Shown here in pieces: positions 33,475 through 41,870 of a stretch of 43,027 bases of DNA (position 1 is the stretch's first letter; every line of letters begins with the position of its first letter). Under the pieces are notes generated by a model. It was not told where the DNA came from and made no database searches. It worked only from the letters and a program-made list of their open reading frames with translations. Source of the stretch: a virus; the IMG/VR virus record IMGVR_UViG_3300043403_000031, positions 1 to 43,027 of that record; one strand, 5' to 3'. The translations under genes were made by a program, and so were the position numbers.

Positions 33475-35093
33475 TAGAAACCTACTCCTGAGTGAATGAG
33501 GACTGGCAATATAGCATACTTCTTATTGTCAATCTTCTGGTTGGGGTCAAGTCCTTTACCTTCAGCGTGTCGCTTCCAGTTGTTGAGTTGCTTCTCAGTC
33601 AAGACATACGGCGGTGATGAGCGATATCCTGTTAGCTCAGTAGGTGGCTGAATGTATTCCCACCGATCATACGCCATTCGTTGCACCATCCCATCTTTCA
33701 CAGTACCAGCGGTTTGCATAAACCATATTGGTTCGGCTTTGGACGGATGCAGTAAGCACATGTAGGTTTTTTTCTTACCCCCTTCAACTTGAGTAACATT
33801 GTAGATAGTAATTGGTAACCCGTTTAACAATTGAACGTAGGTCGGCTTGATGCGACCCAACGATTCAATACCGAACGCACGGACACCAGCACGTTTGGTT
33901 TTCTCGGGGAAGGCAGCCACAGCTTTCTTCACCTGATCGAACGGCAGAGTATTATCGAATAGATAACAGTGCCGTTCAATGTTTCGGTTAGTACATAGAT
34001 AATCACCTAGGGCATCCATATCCTCTGGGGTGCCATCTGCCCGCAACCCCAACGGCCTAGTGCATCTACCGAACCGCTGGAAAAATAGCCTAGGTGACAT
34101 GCAGGGGGCCATGTCTAGGTAGTTGCGTACTGGTAAGTCTTTACCTTCGCTCACAACGTTGATGTGAACTAGGGCAAACTTACAAGCCTTGAAGCCAGCA
34201 TAGATACGCTTACGCTGAGAGTAATTAGTGGACTGATCTATGAACTCCAATTGTAAACCCATTTTACAAGCGTAGTCCTTGATATACTCAAAGCACTTGC
34301 TAGATGGGACGCCGATGAGCGTAGTCTTGTGTGGACGTAGAATGGCATGGCCGTCGTCCCCCCACCATCCCATTTCATCGCGAGTGATAGCAAGAGCGTG
34401 TTCAATCTTATTGTCGAACATCGACTCGACTTGGCTGATGACGAACTCACCTCCCTTAAGTTCCATAACATCGTCGTTGACCAGCGGTTTGACTACGATG
34501 TTAGGATACGTGATAGCCCCACTTGCTAAGCACTTATCTAAGGTTGTTGCATATATAATGTTATCCCATTTAACACGGAACTTGTGAGTACGTTTAGGGT
34601 TCCCACAGTATGGTGTGGCAGTAAATCCCCACCTACGTATGGTATCCGGCATACTCATGTATATCTGTTCGTAGGTATCTGCGTCGTCGTGATGTGCCTC
34701 ATCTGGTATGATATCAGTAATGTGGTCAAGATTCTTACCACGACCAATCTTGTTGCGTAAATCAATAGTACTGTAGATGTTAAGTGAGTTAGCAAGTTCA
34801 ACCATCTTAGGCTTGCTATCTGGAACTTTCAGACCATGCTTCTCGATGAAGTCAGGCATGAGTTCAGGTGTAGGTAGCAGGACGATTGTGTTATTATCAC
34901 CTAGCCAATTTTGAGTCTTGCGAATCATGAATGATTTGCCAGTACCCGTTGGGCTGACGATGAGATTTTTTGTGCCGGGCTTTAATGTTTCAGGCGTATC
35001 AAGCTGGTCTAGTAACTCGTCCTGAAACTTGTAACGATCTGCAATCATCTGGCGGGCCGTCATCGCTGGGCTTGTCGCTTGTTTCTTTGCCAT
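33474..35093 (-). CDS. SF2 DEAD/DEAH-box helicase
   Basis: 539 residues with TAGGA before the ATG. Motif I SPTGTGKSF (about 47-55), motif II DEAH (130-133), motif III GFTATP (155-160) and motif VI QRFGRCTRP are all present. Such phage helicases support replication restart or recombination. The gene overlaps the TIGR02996-type gene by 95 bases. It is transcribed ahead of the nuclease and polymerase genes. Confidence 0.95.
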   Translation of the reverse strand: MAKKQATSPAMTARQMIADRYKFQDELLDQLDTPETLKPGTKNLIVSPTGTGKSFMIRKTQNWLGDNNTIVLLPTPELMPDFIEKHGLKVPDSKPKMVELANSLNIYSTIDLRNKIGRGKNLDHITDIIPDEAHHDDADTYEQIYMSMPDTIRRWGFTATPYCGNPKRTHKFRVKWDNIIYATTLDKCLASGAITYPNIVVKPLVNDDVMELKGGEFVISQVESMFDNKIEHALAITRDEMGWWGDDGHAILRPHKTTLIGVPSSKCFEYIKDYACKMGLQLEFIDQSTNYSQRKRIYAGFKACKFALVHINVVSEGKDLPVRNYLDMAPCMSPRLFFQRFGRCTRPLGLRADGTPEDMDALGDYLCTNRNIERHCYLFDNTLPFDQVKKAVAAFPEKTKRAGVRAFGIESLGRIKPTYVQLLNGLPITIYNVTQVEGGKKKTYMCLLHPSKAEPIWFMQTAGTVKDGMVQRMAYDRWEYIQPPTELTGYRSSPPYVLTEKQLNNWKRHAEGKGLDPNQKIDNKKYAILPVLIHSGVGF

Positions 35094-35727
35094 ATCCTAC
35101 CTCGTTAACTGAGTGTACAAATTTGAATACTGCTTGTTCTATTGATGTAACTTGTTGGTGTGTTAGCACGTGATCTCTGAGGAACGGTATGCCGCTGTAG
35201 AACTCCCCCCATACTGCATCCTGTAAGTCTACTTTAGCGTATGTTACTAGGATAACATCGCCGCGTGGTATGTTAGGCCTGCTATCATCGTTGCTATTAC
35301 GCACGAAGGATAACCTATGCCAGATAACATTGTAGTCAGTGAACTTTCGCACTGGCATCCAGTTACTGAGATGAATAATCTTATTGTATGACAGTTCAGT
35401 ACCTAGCATTCTTCTCGTGCTGCCTGCATATACACCAGACCAGAAGCTAACTGAGTTAACAAGTCCACCATCAAACATACATTCAGTAGGCTTTAAGTTA
35501 AACATATTGCATACTGTTTGGCGCAGGTCACGCCTTACTTCATCAACATGCTCTGCGTTATCTACTACCCCCATGTCTTGCTTACCTTCTATCGACATGC
35601 GTATGTAGTGTGCCCAGCTCCCATACCCGTTTTCTTCTAACCAATCACTGTAAACTAATTTAACAAAATCGTCTCGGGGGTTTGCTAAGATTTGTCGAAT
35701 GAATGCTGCTTGTTGTGATGCAACCAT
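34999..35727 (-). CDS. Protein with TIGR02996 (planctomycete repeat-companion) N-terminus
   Basis: 242 residues. The first 40 (AAFIRQILANPRDDFVKLVYSDWLEE...WAHYIRMSI) match the pattern of the repeat-companion domain, known mainly from Gemmata and relatives, where it usually precedes leucine-rich-like repeats. Here the C-terminal part is unrelated: it lacks repeats and includes a VNSVSFWSGVYAG segment and a low-complexity tail (KPSDDGPPDDC). It is the first gene of the leftward operon, with GGAG inside a dyad copy (35728-35742). It may be adapted from the host. Confidence 0.8.
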   Translation of the reverse strand: MVASQQAAFIRQILANPRDDFVKLVYSDWLEENGYGSWAHYIRMSIEGKQDMGVVDNAEHVDEVRRDLRQTVCNMFNLKPTECMFDGGLVNSVSFWSGVYAGSTRRMLGTELSYNKIIHLSNWMPVRKFTDYNVIWHRLSFVRNSNDDSRPNIPRGDVILVTYAKVDLQDAVWGEFYSGIPFLRDHVLTHQQVTSIEQAVFKFVHSVNEVGYGKETSDKPSDDGPPDDCRSLQVSGRVTRPA

Positions 35728-36088
35728 GATAACTCCGCTAACAAATAAGTAACTGATATTCTAACACTCGTTAGAACGTCTGAACTATCCGGCATTCCAT
35801 ACATACTGTTGTGGAGTTCGCCCCGTCAGCCGTCAGCCTGTCAACCGTCAGCCGTCAGCCGTCAGCCGTCAACCCGCTCAGCCGTCAGCCTGTCAACCCG
35901 CTCACCCGCTCCGCATTGCATGGAATGCCCGTCAACCCCTAGCCTATTGGATTGCCCGATAATTCCGTTGACGTATTCCATCGTTCCTGTATCATATAAT
36001 TGATAACGATTAGTCGATAAGTGGATGCTCAAACGAGTGTTAGAATATCCTTCCTTACTTGTTAACTTCGTTATCATTGGAGTATGTC
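35728..36088. promoter_or_regulatory. Divergent control region between the two operons
   Basis: No gene lies here. The leftward replication operon and rightward accessory operon start on its sides. The same 17-bp string (gatattctaacactcgt and its reverse complement) lies at 35755-35771 and 36033-36049, one in each direction, so each operon probably has a matching promoter-operator. A dyad lies at each flank (35728, 36061). A heptamer repeat array is in the middle. No perfect TTGACA/TATAAT pair was found. Confidence 0.6.
35825..35898. repeat. Heptamer array GTCAGCC / GTCAACC
   Basis: Nine copies of gtca(g/a)cc, most tandem at 7-bp spacing (35825, 35832, 35840, 35847, 35854, 35861, 35868, 35884, 35892), within the divergent control region. 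It has no reading frame of note. It may be a binding array for a regulator or a simple expansion. Confidence 0.85.
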
Positions 36089-36211
36089 ATGCGTCACTGG
36101 TACACGTTCGTTTCAGAGTCGGGCCGTGCGTACAATCTGTTCTGCACCGTCAAGACGTATCACGAGTTGAAGAAGGATTTGGGGTTGACGTTCAAGAAGT
36201 ACATGGGATAA
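36089..36211 (+). CDS. Tiny hypothetical protein (40 aa)
   Basis: ATG 36089 has TTGGAG about 6 bases upstream. The 40 residues, MRHWYTFVSESGRAYNLFCT then a basic helix (KTYHELKKDLG), form a plausible small folded or nucleic-acid-binding protein. It is the first gene of the rightward accessory operon and precedes a strong hairpin. Confidence 0.55.
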   Translation: MRHWYTFVSESGRAYNLFCTVKTYHELKKDLGLTFKKYMG

Positions 36212-36227
36212 CATTGTTATCCAAGTT

Positions 36228-36265
36228 TACATCCGGCAGAGTTGGAAGCGATTCTGCCGGATGTA
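36228..36265 (+). terminator. Strong hairpin after the 40-aa gene
   Basis: A perfect 13-bp stem (36228-36240 with 36253-36265) overlapping the right half of a dyad copy (36216-36230). There is no U-tract. It is likely an attenuator controlling the downstream accessory genes. Confidence 0.75.
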
Positions 36266-36306
36266 TGCAAACTATGTTCTATTCTTTCACACTACGAGGA
36301 CTTACT

Positions 36307-36525
36307 GTGCCGATGCCTAAGCAACCTGTTATTGATTTTATTGAACCTAGCCGACATGTAATGCAGATTCACCAATCAGGTGAATGGAAAGACTACTATG
36401 TTGTTCGCACTGAGCTTGACCTACTGCACTGTATTCGACAATGTGACATGGGCGACGGGCGACTTCGGATTGTAGAAAAACATATGGGTGTTAAAACAGT
36501 TTACACCGGACGAACTAGTTACTAA
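36307..36525 (+). CDS. Small hypothetical protein, paralogue of 36727-36945 (72 aa)
   Basis: I favour GTG 36307 (ACGAGGACTTACTGTG), because the next gene has the same leader with ATG (ACGAGGACTTGCTATG). The pattern QI...GEWKDYYVVRTELDLLHCIRQCD...RLRIV reappears in the protein at 36727-36945, so these two are paralogues. A small alpha-beta fold is likely. No family is recognised. Confidence 0.6.
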   Translation: MPMPKQPVIDFIEPSRHVMQIHQSGEWKDYYVVRTELDLLHCIRQCDMGDGRLRIVEKHMGVKTVYTGRTSY

Positions 36526-36545
36526 CACTATTACGAGGACTTGCT

Positions 36546-36740
36546 ATGTTTGTTATTTTACTGGTAACGTTCGGCGATGAAGGCGATACCGTTGATTACC
36601 ATACCTTCGGCCCGTTTGAAAAGCATGTTGATGCAGAAGTGTTCATTAGCAGTCAATCATGGGACGAGCAAGATAATCACTGGTTTACTACCATCGCTCC
36701 ACTAACTTCGCCTTCGGAGGTTGTCAATGTTAAAACCTAA
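36546..36740 (+). CDS. Small hypothetical protein (64 aa)
   Basis: 64 residues with GAGG and the acttgct spacer before the ATG. The sequence has two strands, FVILLVTFGDEGDT and YHTFGPFEKHVDAEVFIS, and resembles small phage early proteins. No family is recognised. It overlaps the next gene by 14 bases. Confidence 0.6.
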   Translation: MFVILLVTFGDEGDTVDYHTFGPFEKHVDAEVFISSQSWDEQDNHWFTTIAPLTSPSEVVNVKT

Positions 36741-36945
36741 ATGGGATGATGAAACGAAGTATGAATTGCAGTTAAGACGAGACGGTGATAAATGGTTTTA
36801 CTTATCTAAGATTCGTTCTCCAGAGCATCTTGAGCGATGCATCGAAACGTGCGATGAGTATCCAATGCGATTTAGGATTGTCAGTGTCCAGACGTTCCAC
36901 AAACACGAGTATCAGGGAGTACCGCATGCCGAAGATGTTAAATGA
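36727..36945 (+). CDS. Small hypothetical protein, paralogue of 36307-36525 (72 aa)
   Basis: ATG 36727 has GGAGG 7 bases upstream. Its ELQLRRDGDKWFYLSKIRSPEHLERCIETCD...RFRIVSVQ aligns with the protein at 36307-36525, sharing the Gly-x-x-Trp, Leu-x-x-Cys-Ile, Cys-Asp and Arg-Ile-Val positions. No function is known. Confidence 0.6.
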   Translation: MLKPKWDDETKYELQLRRDGDKWFYLSKIRSPEHLERCIETCDEYPMRFRIVSVQTFHKHEYQGVPHAEDVK

Positions 36946-37576
36946 GATAACATGTATCGCGATCCTGCCAATAGGCGTGTTACATGCGGATGACGGTCAA
37001 CCCAACATCTACACTTACTTGCATCACAAGTATACGTCAGATGCAATGATGAAGTTGGAGAACGTTTGCTTCAAACAGTTCGGTAAGTATATCAGTGCGA
37101 TTGCTGATAACCGCGAGCAATGCCAATGGCTAATGGAACGCATTAGCAAGTTCATGCCGAAGGTATTAGGTCAGCGGGAAAAGCGAGCTGTGCCACCTTT
37201 CACTATCCGTTCGTCAGGTGAGAGGGTCGAACTACAACGCACAGCTTGGGAAACGTTAACCAAGTTGACAAGTACGGTGACTGTTGATCATGTAGACTTC
37301 AGTTGGTTACTGGGTGCATTGTACTACCGTAGTGCGTATAACGTTGTCGATAGGTTTGACGATAAGCATGGTTTCTGGAACCGCAAAAGCTGGCTACATT
37401 GTTGCAATATTGGTAGTCGTATCAGTTACTTCACTGGCGATACCCCGCTTCATCGTAATGACTATCTGTTTGAACAGAGTCTACATCATTGGGTGTTCAA
37501 CGCTATGGGGTATTCGTTCGCAGCCCCTAAATTCGTAAACCAAGTTATCAAAACCCTCAAGGAGTTAAAAGTATGA
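36926..37576 (+). CDS. Hypothetical protein (216 aa)
   Basis: ATG 36926 has GGGAG 6 bases upstream. It contains a central globular part (FSWLLGALYYRSAYNVVDRFDDKHGFWNRKSWLHCCN) and ends in NQVIKTLKELKV. The two DUF6197-like neighbours end in the same VIKTLKEL string, and its 3' DNA supplies the ribosome site for the next gene. This may be a remote duplicate or just an inherited coupling tail. No family is recognised. Confidence 0.6.
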   Translation: MPKMLNEITCIAILPIGVLHADDGQPNIYTYLHHKYTSDAMMKLENVCFKQFGKYISAIADNREQCQWLMERISKFMPKVLGQREKRAVPPFTIRSSGERVELQRTAWETLTKLTSTVTVDHVDFSWLLGALYYRSAYNVVDRFDDKHGFWNRKSWLHCCNIGSRISYFTGDTPLHRNDYLFEQSLHHWVFNAMGYSFAAPKFVNQVIKTLKELKV

Positions 37577-37848
37577 AGGCTTACGAGCTACTGGCTGACC
37601 CAGCCCATTGGATTAAAGGTACTAGTGCAAGGATGGGTAGGGAGCCTGGATCAGAGTGCAGCATCTTTGATCCAAGGGCTACTTGCTTCTGTACTGCTGG
37701 TGCCATCAACAAATGCTATGGTATGGATACAGCCGAGCCTATGGGCAAGTTGCACAAGCATTTACAGATGACTATTGTTGACTGGAATGATGCTGCTGTG
37801 CGTACTCATGATGAAGTCATCAAAACCCTCAAGGAACTTGACATATGA
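37573..37848 (+). CDS. DUF6197-like protein, copy 1 (91 aa)
   Basis: 91 residues, overlapping both neighbours (ATGA). It matches copy 2 (38506-38799): YELLADPAHW.KG, DPRATC.CT.GA, KCYG, a WND segment and a final EVI.LKELD. The DPRATCFCTAGAINKC core with two Cys is characteristic. DUF6197 proteins are small, of unknown function, common in phages and plasmids. Confidence 0.75.
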   Translation: MKAYELLADPAHWIKGTSARMGREPGSECSIFDPRATCFCTAGAINKCYGMDTAEPMGKLHKHLQMTIVDWNDAAVRTHDEVIKTLKELDI

Positions 37849-38192
37849 AAACGTTAACGTTAACTAAGTGTACAGAATGCAGCGGGGATGATGTAACAAA
37901 GATATATAACCCTAAGTGCTGGAAGTGCAAAGGCGAAGGGTATACAATAGTAACCAAGTTTACAATCAAACCGCTGACATGGGGCAGTTATAGCCGGGTT
38001 GGGTGGGTGACAGCAAAAAGCCTATTGACAATGTTCCTTGTATTCCAATCCCCCGGCTATGGCACATGGTCATGGGCGTCTGGTACGGGCGAAAGCCATG
38101 ACGGTTTTGCCACCGCCGACTTAGCTAAGATAGCAGCTGAGCGGTGGTACATTAGCAAGCTATCAGAAGCATTGGAGCCTTGCGATGTTTGA
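37845..38192 (+). CDS. Zinc-ribbon-like hypothetical protein, paralogue of 38185-38475 (115 aa)
   Basis: 115 residues with CTEC (about 9-12) and CWKCKGEGY (about 25-33), a DnaJ-type knuckle. The C-terminal half (YGTWSWASGTGESHDGFATADLAKIAAERWYISKLSEAL) resembles the following gene, suggesting duplication with or without the zinc part. No function is known. Confidence 0.6.
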   Translation: MKTLTLTKCTECSGDDVTKIYNPKCWKCKGEGYTIVTKFTIKPLTWGSYSRVGWVTAKSLLTMFLVFQSPGYGTWSWASGTGESHDGFATADLAKIAAERWYISKLSEALEPCDV

Positions 38193-38475
38193 TAACCCAG
38201 TTTACATTCGGCCGCTGTTTTGGACAGGGCCACCCGGCAACATGGTGTGTAGTACAATCTTCGGTACTATACGCATTATACCAGATAGTTTCAAACCCCA
38301 CTTGTTCTCTTGGATGTACTTGTGGGCAGAACACGATGAAGGCGAGTATGGTGGATACCTAACCACTGACGACACCAAGCAAGCTGCAACGTCATCCTAC
38401 CTTGATCGCCTGCGTAAAGCGTTCATGACGAAGGTAGAGTATGGGAGAGCGAAACGTACTAATGTAACAAGCTAA
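38185..38475 (+). CDS. Hypothetical protein, paralogue of the previous gene (96 aa)
   Basis: 96 residues with GGAG upstream. It shares the W.W, GE..GG..T.D..K.AA...Y...L..A pattern with the C-terminal half of the preceding protein but lacks its Cys knuckles. It ends in a basic stretch (EYGRAKRTNVTS). The stop lies within a dyad copy (38471-38485). Confidence 0.6.
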   Translation: MFDNPVYIRPLFWTGPPGNMVCSTIFGTIRIIPDSFKPHLFSWMYLWAEHDEGEYGGYLTTDDTKQAATSSYLDRLRKAFMTKVEYGRAKRTNVTS

Positions 38476-38505
38476 CTTAGTTAACAAACTCAATGGAGAC
38501 TTGCT

Positions 38506-38799
38506 ATGAAGATGTATGAACTACTCGCTGACCCAGCCCACTGGACTAAGGGTCACTATGCTAGCGATGTTTATGGTGTACATGTTGGGTTCGATGATCC
38601 CCGTGCAACATGCTGGTGTACTATCGGCGCTGCATATAAATGCTATGGCGTGAAAGATGCATTAGGGGCACATGGTATTCTCGATAAGATTGTAGATAAG
38701 CTGTTAGATACTGGCAATAATTCTATTGCTGGGTGGAACGATCTGCCAAACACTACTCATGGAGAAGTCATCACACTCTTAAAGGAACTTGACGTATGA
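38506..38799 (+). CDS. DUF6197-like protein, copy 2 (97 aa)
   Basis: 97 residues; GGAG and acttgct precede the ATG. About half of the residues match copy 1 at 37573-37848, including the DPRATCWCTIGAAYKCYG core and the C-terminal KELDV. The gene ends in aaaggaacttgacgtATGA, which couples the next gene in the same way as copy 1. Confidence 0.75.
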   Translation: MKMYELLADPAHWTKGHYASDVYGVHVGFDDPRATCWCTIGAAYKCYGVKDALGAHGILDKIVDKLLDTGNNSIAGWNDLPNTTHGEVITLLKELDV

Positions 38800-38999
38800 A
38801 AGACACCATCTACCGCGTCGAGATTGTTGATAACAATGTTTACAAATCGACGTATGTCATTCTCCCTGATAGCAACATTGCAGCTATACAAGCTACTCAA
38901 ATTGCTATGGGTAGTCACGGTGAGACTGCCAGAGTTATAAACTGTTCCCGCGTTGCTCACCCCGCATCAACAGTTATCATAATCAAGAAAGCGGGGTAA
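38796..38999 (+). CDS. Small hypothetical protein (67 aa)
   Basis: 67 residues; the start overlaps the DUF6197-like stop. The sequence is a simple alpha-beta protein (YRVEIVDNNVYKSTYVILPDSNIAAIQATQIAM). A dyad copy lies at 38829. No family is recognised. Confidence 0.55.
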   Translation: MKDTIYRVEIVDNNVYKSTYVILPDSNIAAIQATQIAMGSHGETARVINCSRVAHPASTVIIIKKAG

Positions 39000-39005
39000 A
39001 TTGAT

Positions 39006-39407
39006 ATGGATACCGACACTGAACTTGCTATCATACGCCAAAATGCACTGAGAGACCTATGCTGGTTTGATCCGCGTAGGTCAGATTGGGATGGCAAAAG
39101 CCAGCGTAACGATGATGGTAAATGCTGGTGTGATGCTTGCTACCAAGGTAGGGATAGGCAAGCGGTGCTTATCCTACAGCTTGTTGACCGAGTTAACAAA
39201 AAGGTCTTTGTTTGCACAGGGTTTACTGGCTACTATCCAGTTGGTACAGCCGCGGTTGTTATGGCGGAGAATGCTGAGCAGGCTGCAAAGATGTTGGGGG
39301 ATGAGTTGAAGCGGATCAAACTAAAGCAACCTAAGCCCGGCATACTACCAGATGCCATGCAAGAGTTTACTGATGGCGTTGAGATACTGTGCGACGGTAA
39401 CTACTGA
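39006..39407 (+). CDS. Hypothetical protein with a CWCDAC motif (133 aa)
   Basis: 133 residues. A CWCDAC motif (about 40-45) suggests a redox or metal site. The later part AVVMAENAEQAAKMLGDELKRIKL resembles the common AENAEEA helix of phage host-modulating proteins, and the end is strand-like. No family is recognised. Confidence 0.6.
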   Translation: MDTDTELAIIRQNALRDLCWFDPRRSDWDGKSQRNDDGKCWCDACYQGRDRQAVLILQLVDRVNKKVFVCTGFTGYYPVGTAAVVMAENAEQAAKMLGDELKRIKLKQPKPGILPDAMQEFTDGVEILCDGNY

Positions 39408-39455
39408 TTTCTAACTTGCTAACCCAGTTAACTAATACTCACAGGATAACTTGCT

Positions 39456-39839
39456 ATGATAACGTTTAAGGATGCTTTTGCTCGACGGGACAAATGTATA
39501 TACATTTGGACGACACTCAAGGACTTGTGTCGCAAACCCGTCGAGCATAAACATGTGTACTTTATTCCCGCAGCCATGTGTGAATTCAAGACATGGCTAG
39601 AATGGGAATTCGCAGTCAGTCAACATGTACCACCAGATGCAGATGTGGTGGATGATGAAGTATATGAGTGGGTGGGCAATGCAGCATTGCTGCCAATAAA
39701 ACCGGGCAAGCTGGGGACTTTGCCACCCGCTCTATCTACTGGCAAACCGTTTGAGTCAGTATTAGAGCTTATCCCATTCTGTATCAAGCAATATGGGTAC
39801 GCTCATTTCTGTGAACTTCTTTGGAGATGTGTGAAATGA
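39456..39839 (+). CDS. Hypothetical protein (127 aa)
   Basis: 127 residues with AGGATAACTTGCT before the ATG. A helical protein with several Trp and Cys residues (FKTWLEWEFAVSQH, HFCELLWRC). No family is recognised. It overlaps the next regulator gene by four bases (ATGA). Confidence 0.6.
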   Translation: MITFKDAFARRDKCIYIWTTLKDLCRKPVEHKHVYFIPAAMCEFKTWLEWEFAVSQHVPPDADVVDDEVYEWVGNAALLPIKPGKLGTLPPALSTGKPFESVLELIPFCIKQYGYAHFCELLWRCVK

Positions 39840-40468
39840 TAACCGACCAAGCAACCCTTGGGACGATAACCGAGGCAACAATCATCACAACTTATAGGGA
39901 GTTGAAGTCAGTTCGCAAGACGGCTGAAAGTCTTGGATTACCCTATGAGAAGTGTAGGCTGATAATCTTGAATATTCTTGGCACAGACAATATCGACATC
40001 GCTAATATGCGTGCCCCTGATGAAGATATGCTGATGGCACTGTATCGCAAGAATATGAATGATTCTCAGATAGCAAGAGAGTATGGCCAAGGCATTACGC
40101 CCGATAGAGTAAGGCGGTGGCGGAAAGAGCGTCACTTGCCGGCGAATCGTCAATCATCAAGGGAGCGTACTGTAATCAATCGGGCACAGTTCGCGGAACG
40201 CACTGGTGGGGCTGAGACTCTATCAGAATTCAACATCATGCAAATTCTGAATGACGCACCCGAAGGGTTGACATTCAGAGAATTGCAAACCAAGTTAACA
40301 TTGAGTTACAATTACTTGTACTCAAACTTGCGTCGGATGACTCAGCGTAAGTTGCTAACTAAACGTGGGTTAGCATATATCCTAACTTCTGCCTTGCAAG
40401 AGGCGGAAGCAACACAGGTAACACAGGCTAAGGAGGTGGATGATGTTGATAGTACCAACGTGGCGTAA
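39836..40468 (+). CDS. Transcription regulator with two HTH regions
   Basis: About 210 residues from ATG 39836. Two DNA-binding regions are visible: a resolvase/homeodomain-like helix pair (MLMALYRKNMNDSQIAREYGQ...VRRWRKERHLP) and a winged-helix-like C-terminal part (LTFRELQTKLTLSYNYLYSNLRRMTQRKLLTKRG). It would be a regulator of the phage genome; with the XRE protein downstream it could govern the dispersed dyad or the second operator family. Confidence 0.75.
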   Translation: MITDQATLGTITEATIITTYRELKSVRKTAESLGLPYEKCRLIILNILGTDNIDIANMRAPDEDMLMALYRKNMNDSQIAREYGQGITPDRVRRWRKERHLPANRQSSRERTVINRAQFAERTGGAETLSEFNIMQILNDAPEGLTFRELQTKLTLSYNYLYSNLRRMTQRKLLTKRGLAYILTSALQEAEATQVTQAKEVDDVDSTNVA

Positions 40469-40688
40469 TATGCTGGTAATACGTAGGAAGCAACTTGGGT
40501 TGCGCCAAGGCGACCTAGGTAAGCTATGCGATACAGTGGCTTCTGGCATAAGCCAGATTGAGACTGGCAGACAGAACGTGACTGTCAAACAGTTGGAGAG
40601 GATTGCATCCGCACTGAAATGTAAACTGGTTATACAATTTGAGCCGCTGGAAGAGCCAGCTGAGCCATCGGAGCCAGCGGCAGAATAA
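40443..40688 (+). CDS. XRE/Cro-CI-type HTH repressor-like protein (81 aa)
   Basis: ATG 40443 is 6 bases after AGGAGG; the ATG at 40440 is too close. Residues about 8-60 have the XRE domain: MLVIRRKQLGLRQGDLGKLCDTVASGISQIETGRQNVTVKQLERIASAL. A short tail of Glu/Pro/Ala follows. Such proteins bind palindromic operators as dimers. It overlaps the two-HTH regulator, so the two are likely co-expressed. Confidence 0.85.
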   Translation: MLIVPTWRNMLVIRRKQLGLRQGDLGKLCDTVASGISQIETGRQNVTVKQLERIASALKCKLVIQFEPLEEPAEPSEPAAE

Positions 40689-40738
40689 ACAACCCACAGT
40701 GAAGTAAACCAAGTTATCAAATCCACAGGAGATTGACA

Positions 40739-41407
<669 letters not shown>

Positions 41408-41425
41408 TAACTCAGTTATCACATT

Positions 41426-41486
41426 GTCGGGTAGTATGTTGCTGCCCGGCCCCTTGTTATGTCGGGTAGTATGTTGCTGCCCGGCC
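41426..41486. repeat. Two direct copies of a 26-bp hairpin-forming element
   Basis: The 26-bp copies at 41426-41451 and 41461-41486 are identical. Each can form a 9-bp RNA stem with two G-U pairs and a TATGTTG loop. They follow the 223-aa gene and may terminate or stabilise its transcript. Confidence 0.8.
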
Positions 41487-41515
41487 AGATAATCACATTC
41501 TCAGGTATCCTTGCT

Positions 41516-41797
41516 ATGGTTAATACTTGCCCAGTTCGCACACTATACCACATAGCTACTCAGATGATGAACGGCGAGGTAACTCGCTATAAAATTGTAA
41601 CATCATATGAGATTACATTGCCAGACGGTAAGACGGCTGATCTTATGTGGTCAGAGCAAGATAGGTCACATGTTACTATCTATCCGATGACGCCACGGTT
41701 CATTAGCAAGGATGAGGCTGTTGAATCGTATATCAGTCAGATTACGATGAAGAATGCTAACTTGTTTAACACCCTGCGGGGATTGCTTGCTGACTAG
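41516..41797 (+). CDS. Hypothetical protein (93 aa)
   Basis: I chose ATG 41516 because AGG and the ccttgct leader match other starts; the upstream ATG at 41459 would lie in the direct repeats. The protein is 93 residues with strands (RYKIVTSYEITLPDGKTADLMW) and a helical C-terminus. No family is recognised. A long palindrome follows. Confidence 0.55.
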   Translation: MVNTCPVRTLYHIATQMMNGEVTRYKIVTSYEITLPDGKTADLMWSEQDRSHVTIYPMTPRFISKDEAVESYISQITMKNANLFNTLRGLLAD

Positions 41798-41802
41798 CGA
41801 GC

Positions 41803-41870
41803 TGGCGAGCGAGCTGGCAACATGCCATATGGCCATATGGCCATATGGCATGTTGCCAGCTCGCTCGCCA
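41803..41870 (+). terminator. Perfect 68-nt palindrome after the 93-aa gene
   Basis: Two 34-bp arms meet at the centre catatg (41834-41839) with no spacer; the arms contain gcgagc and gccatatggcc units. A second, imperfect half-copy follows (about 41876-41906). It would form an exceptional RNA hairpin or a DNA cruciform. The GC-rich base and position after a stop support termination, but there is no U-tract. Confidence 0.9.
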
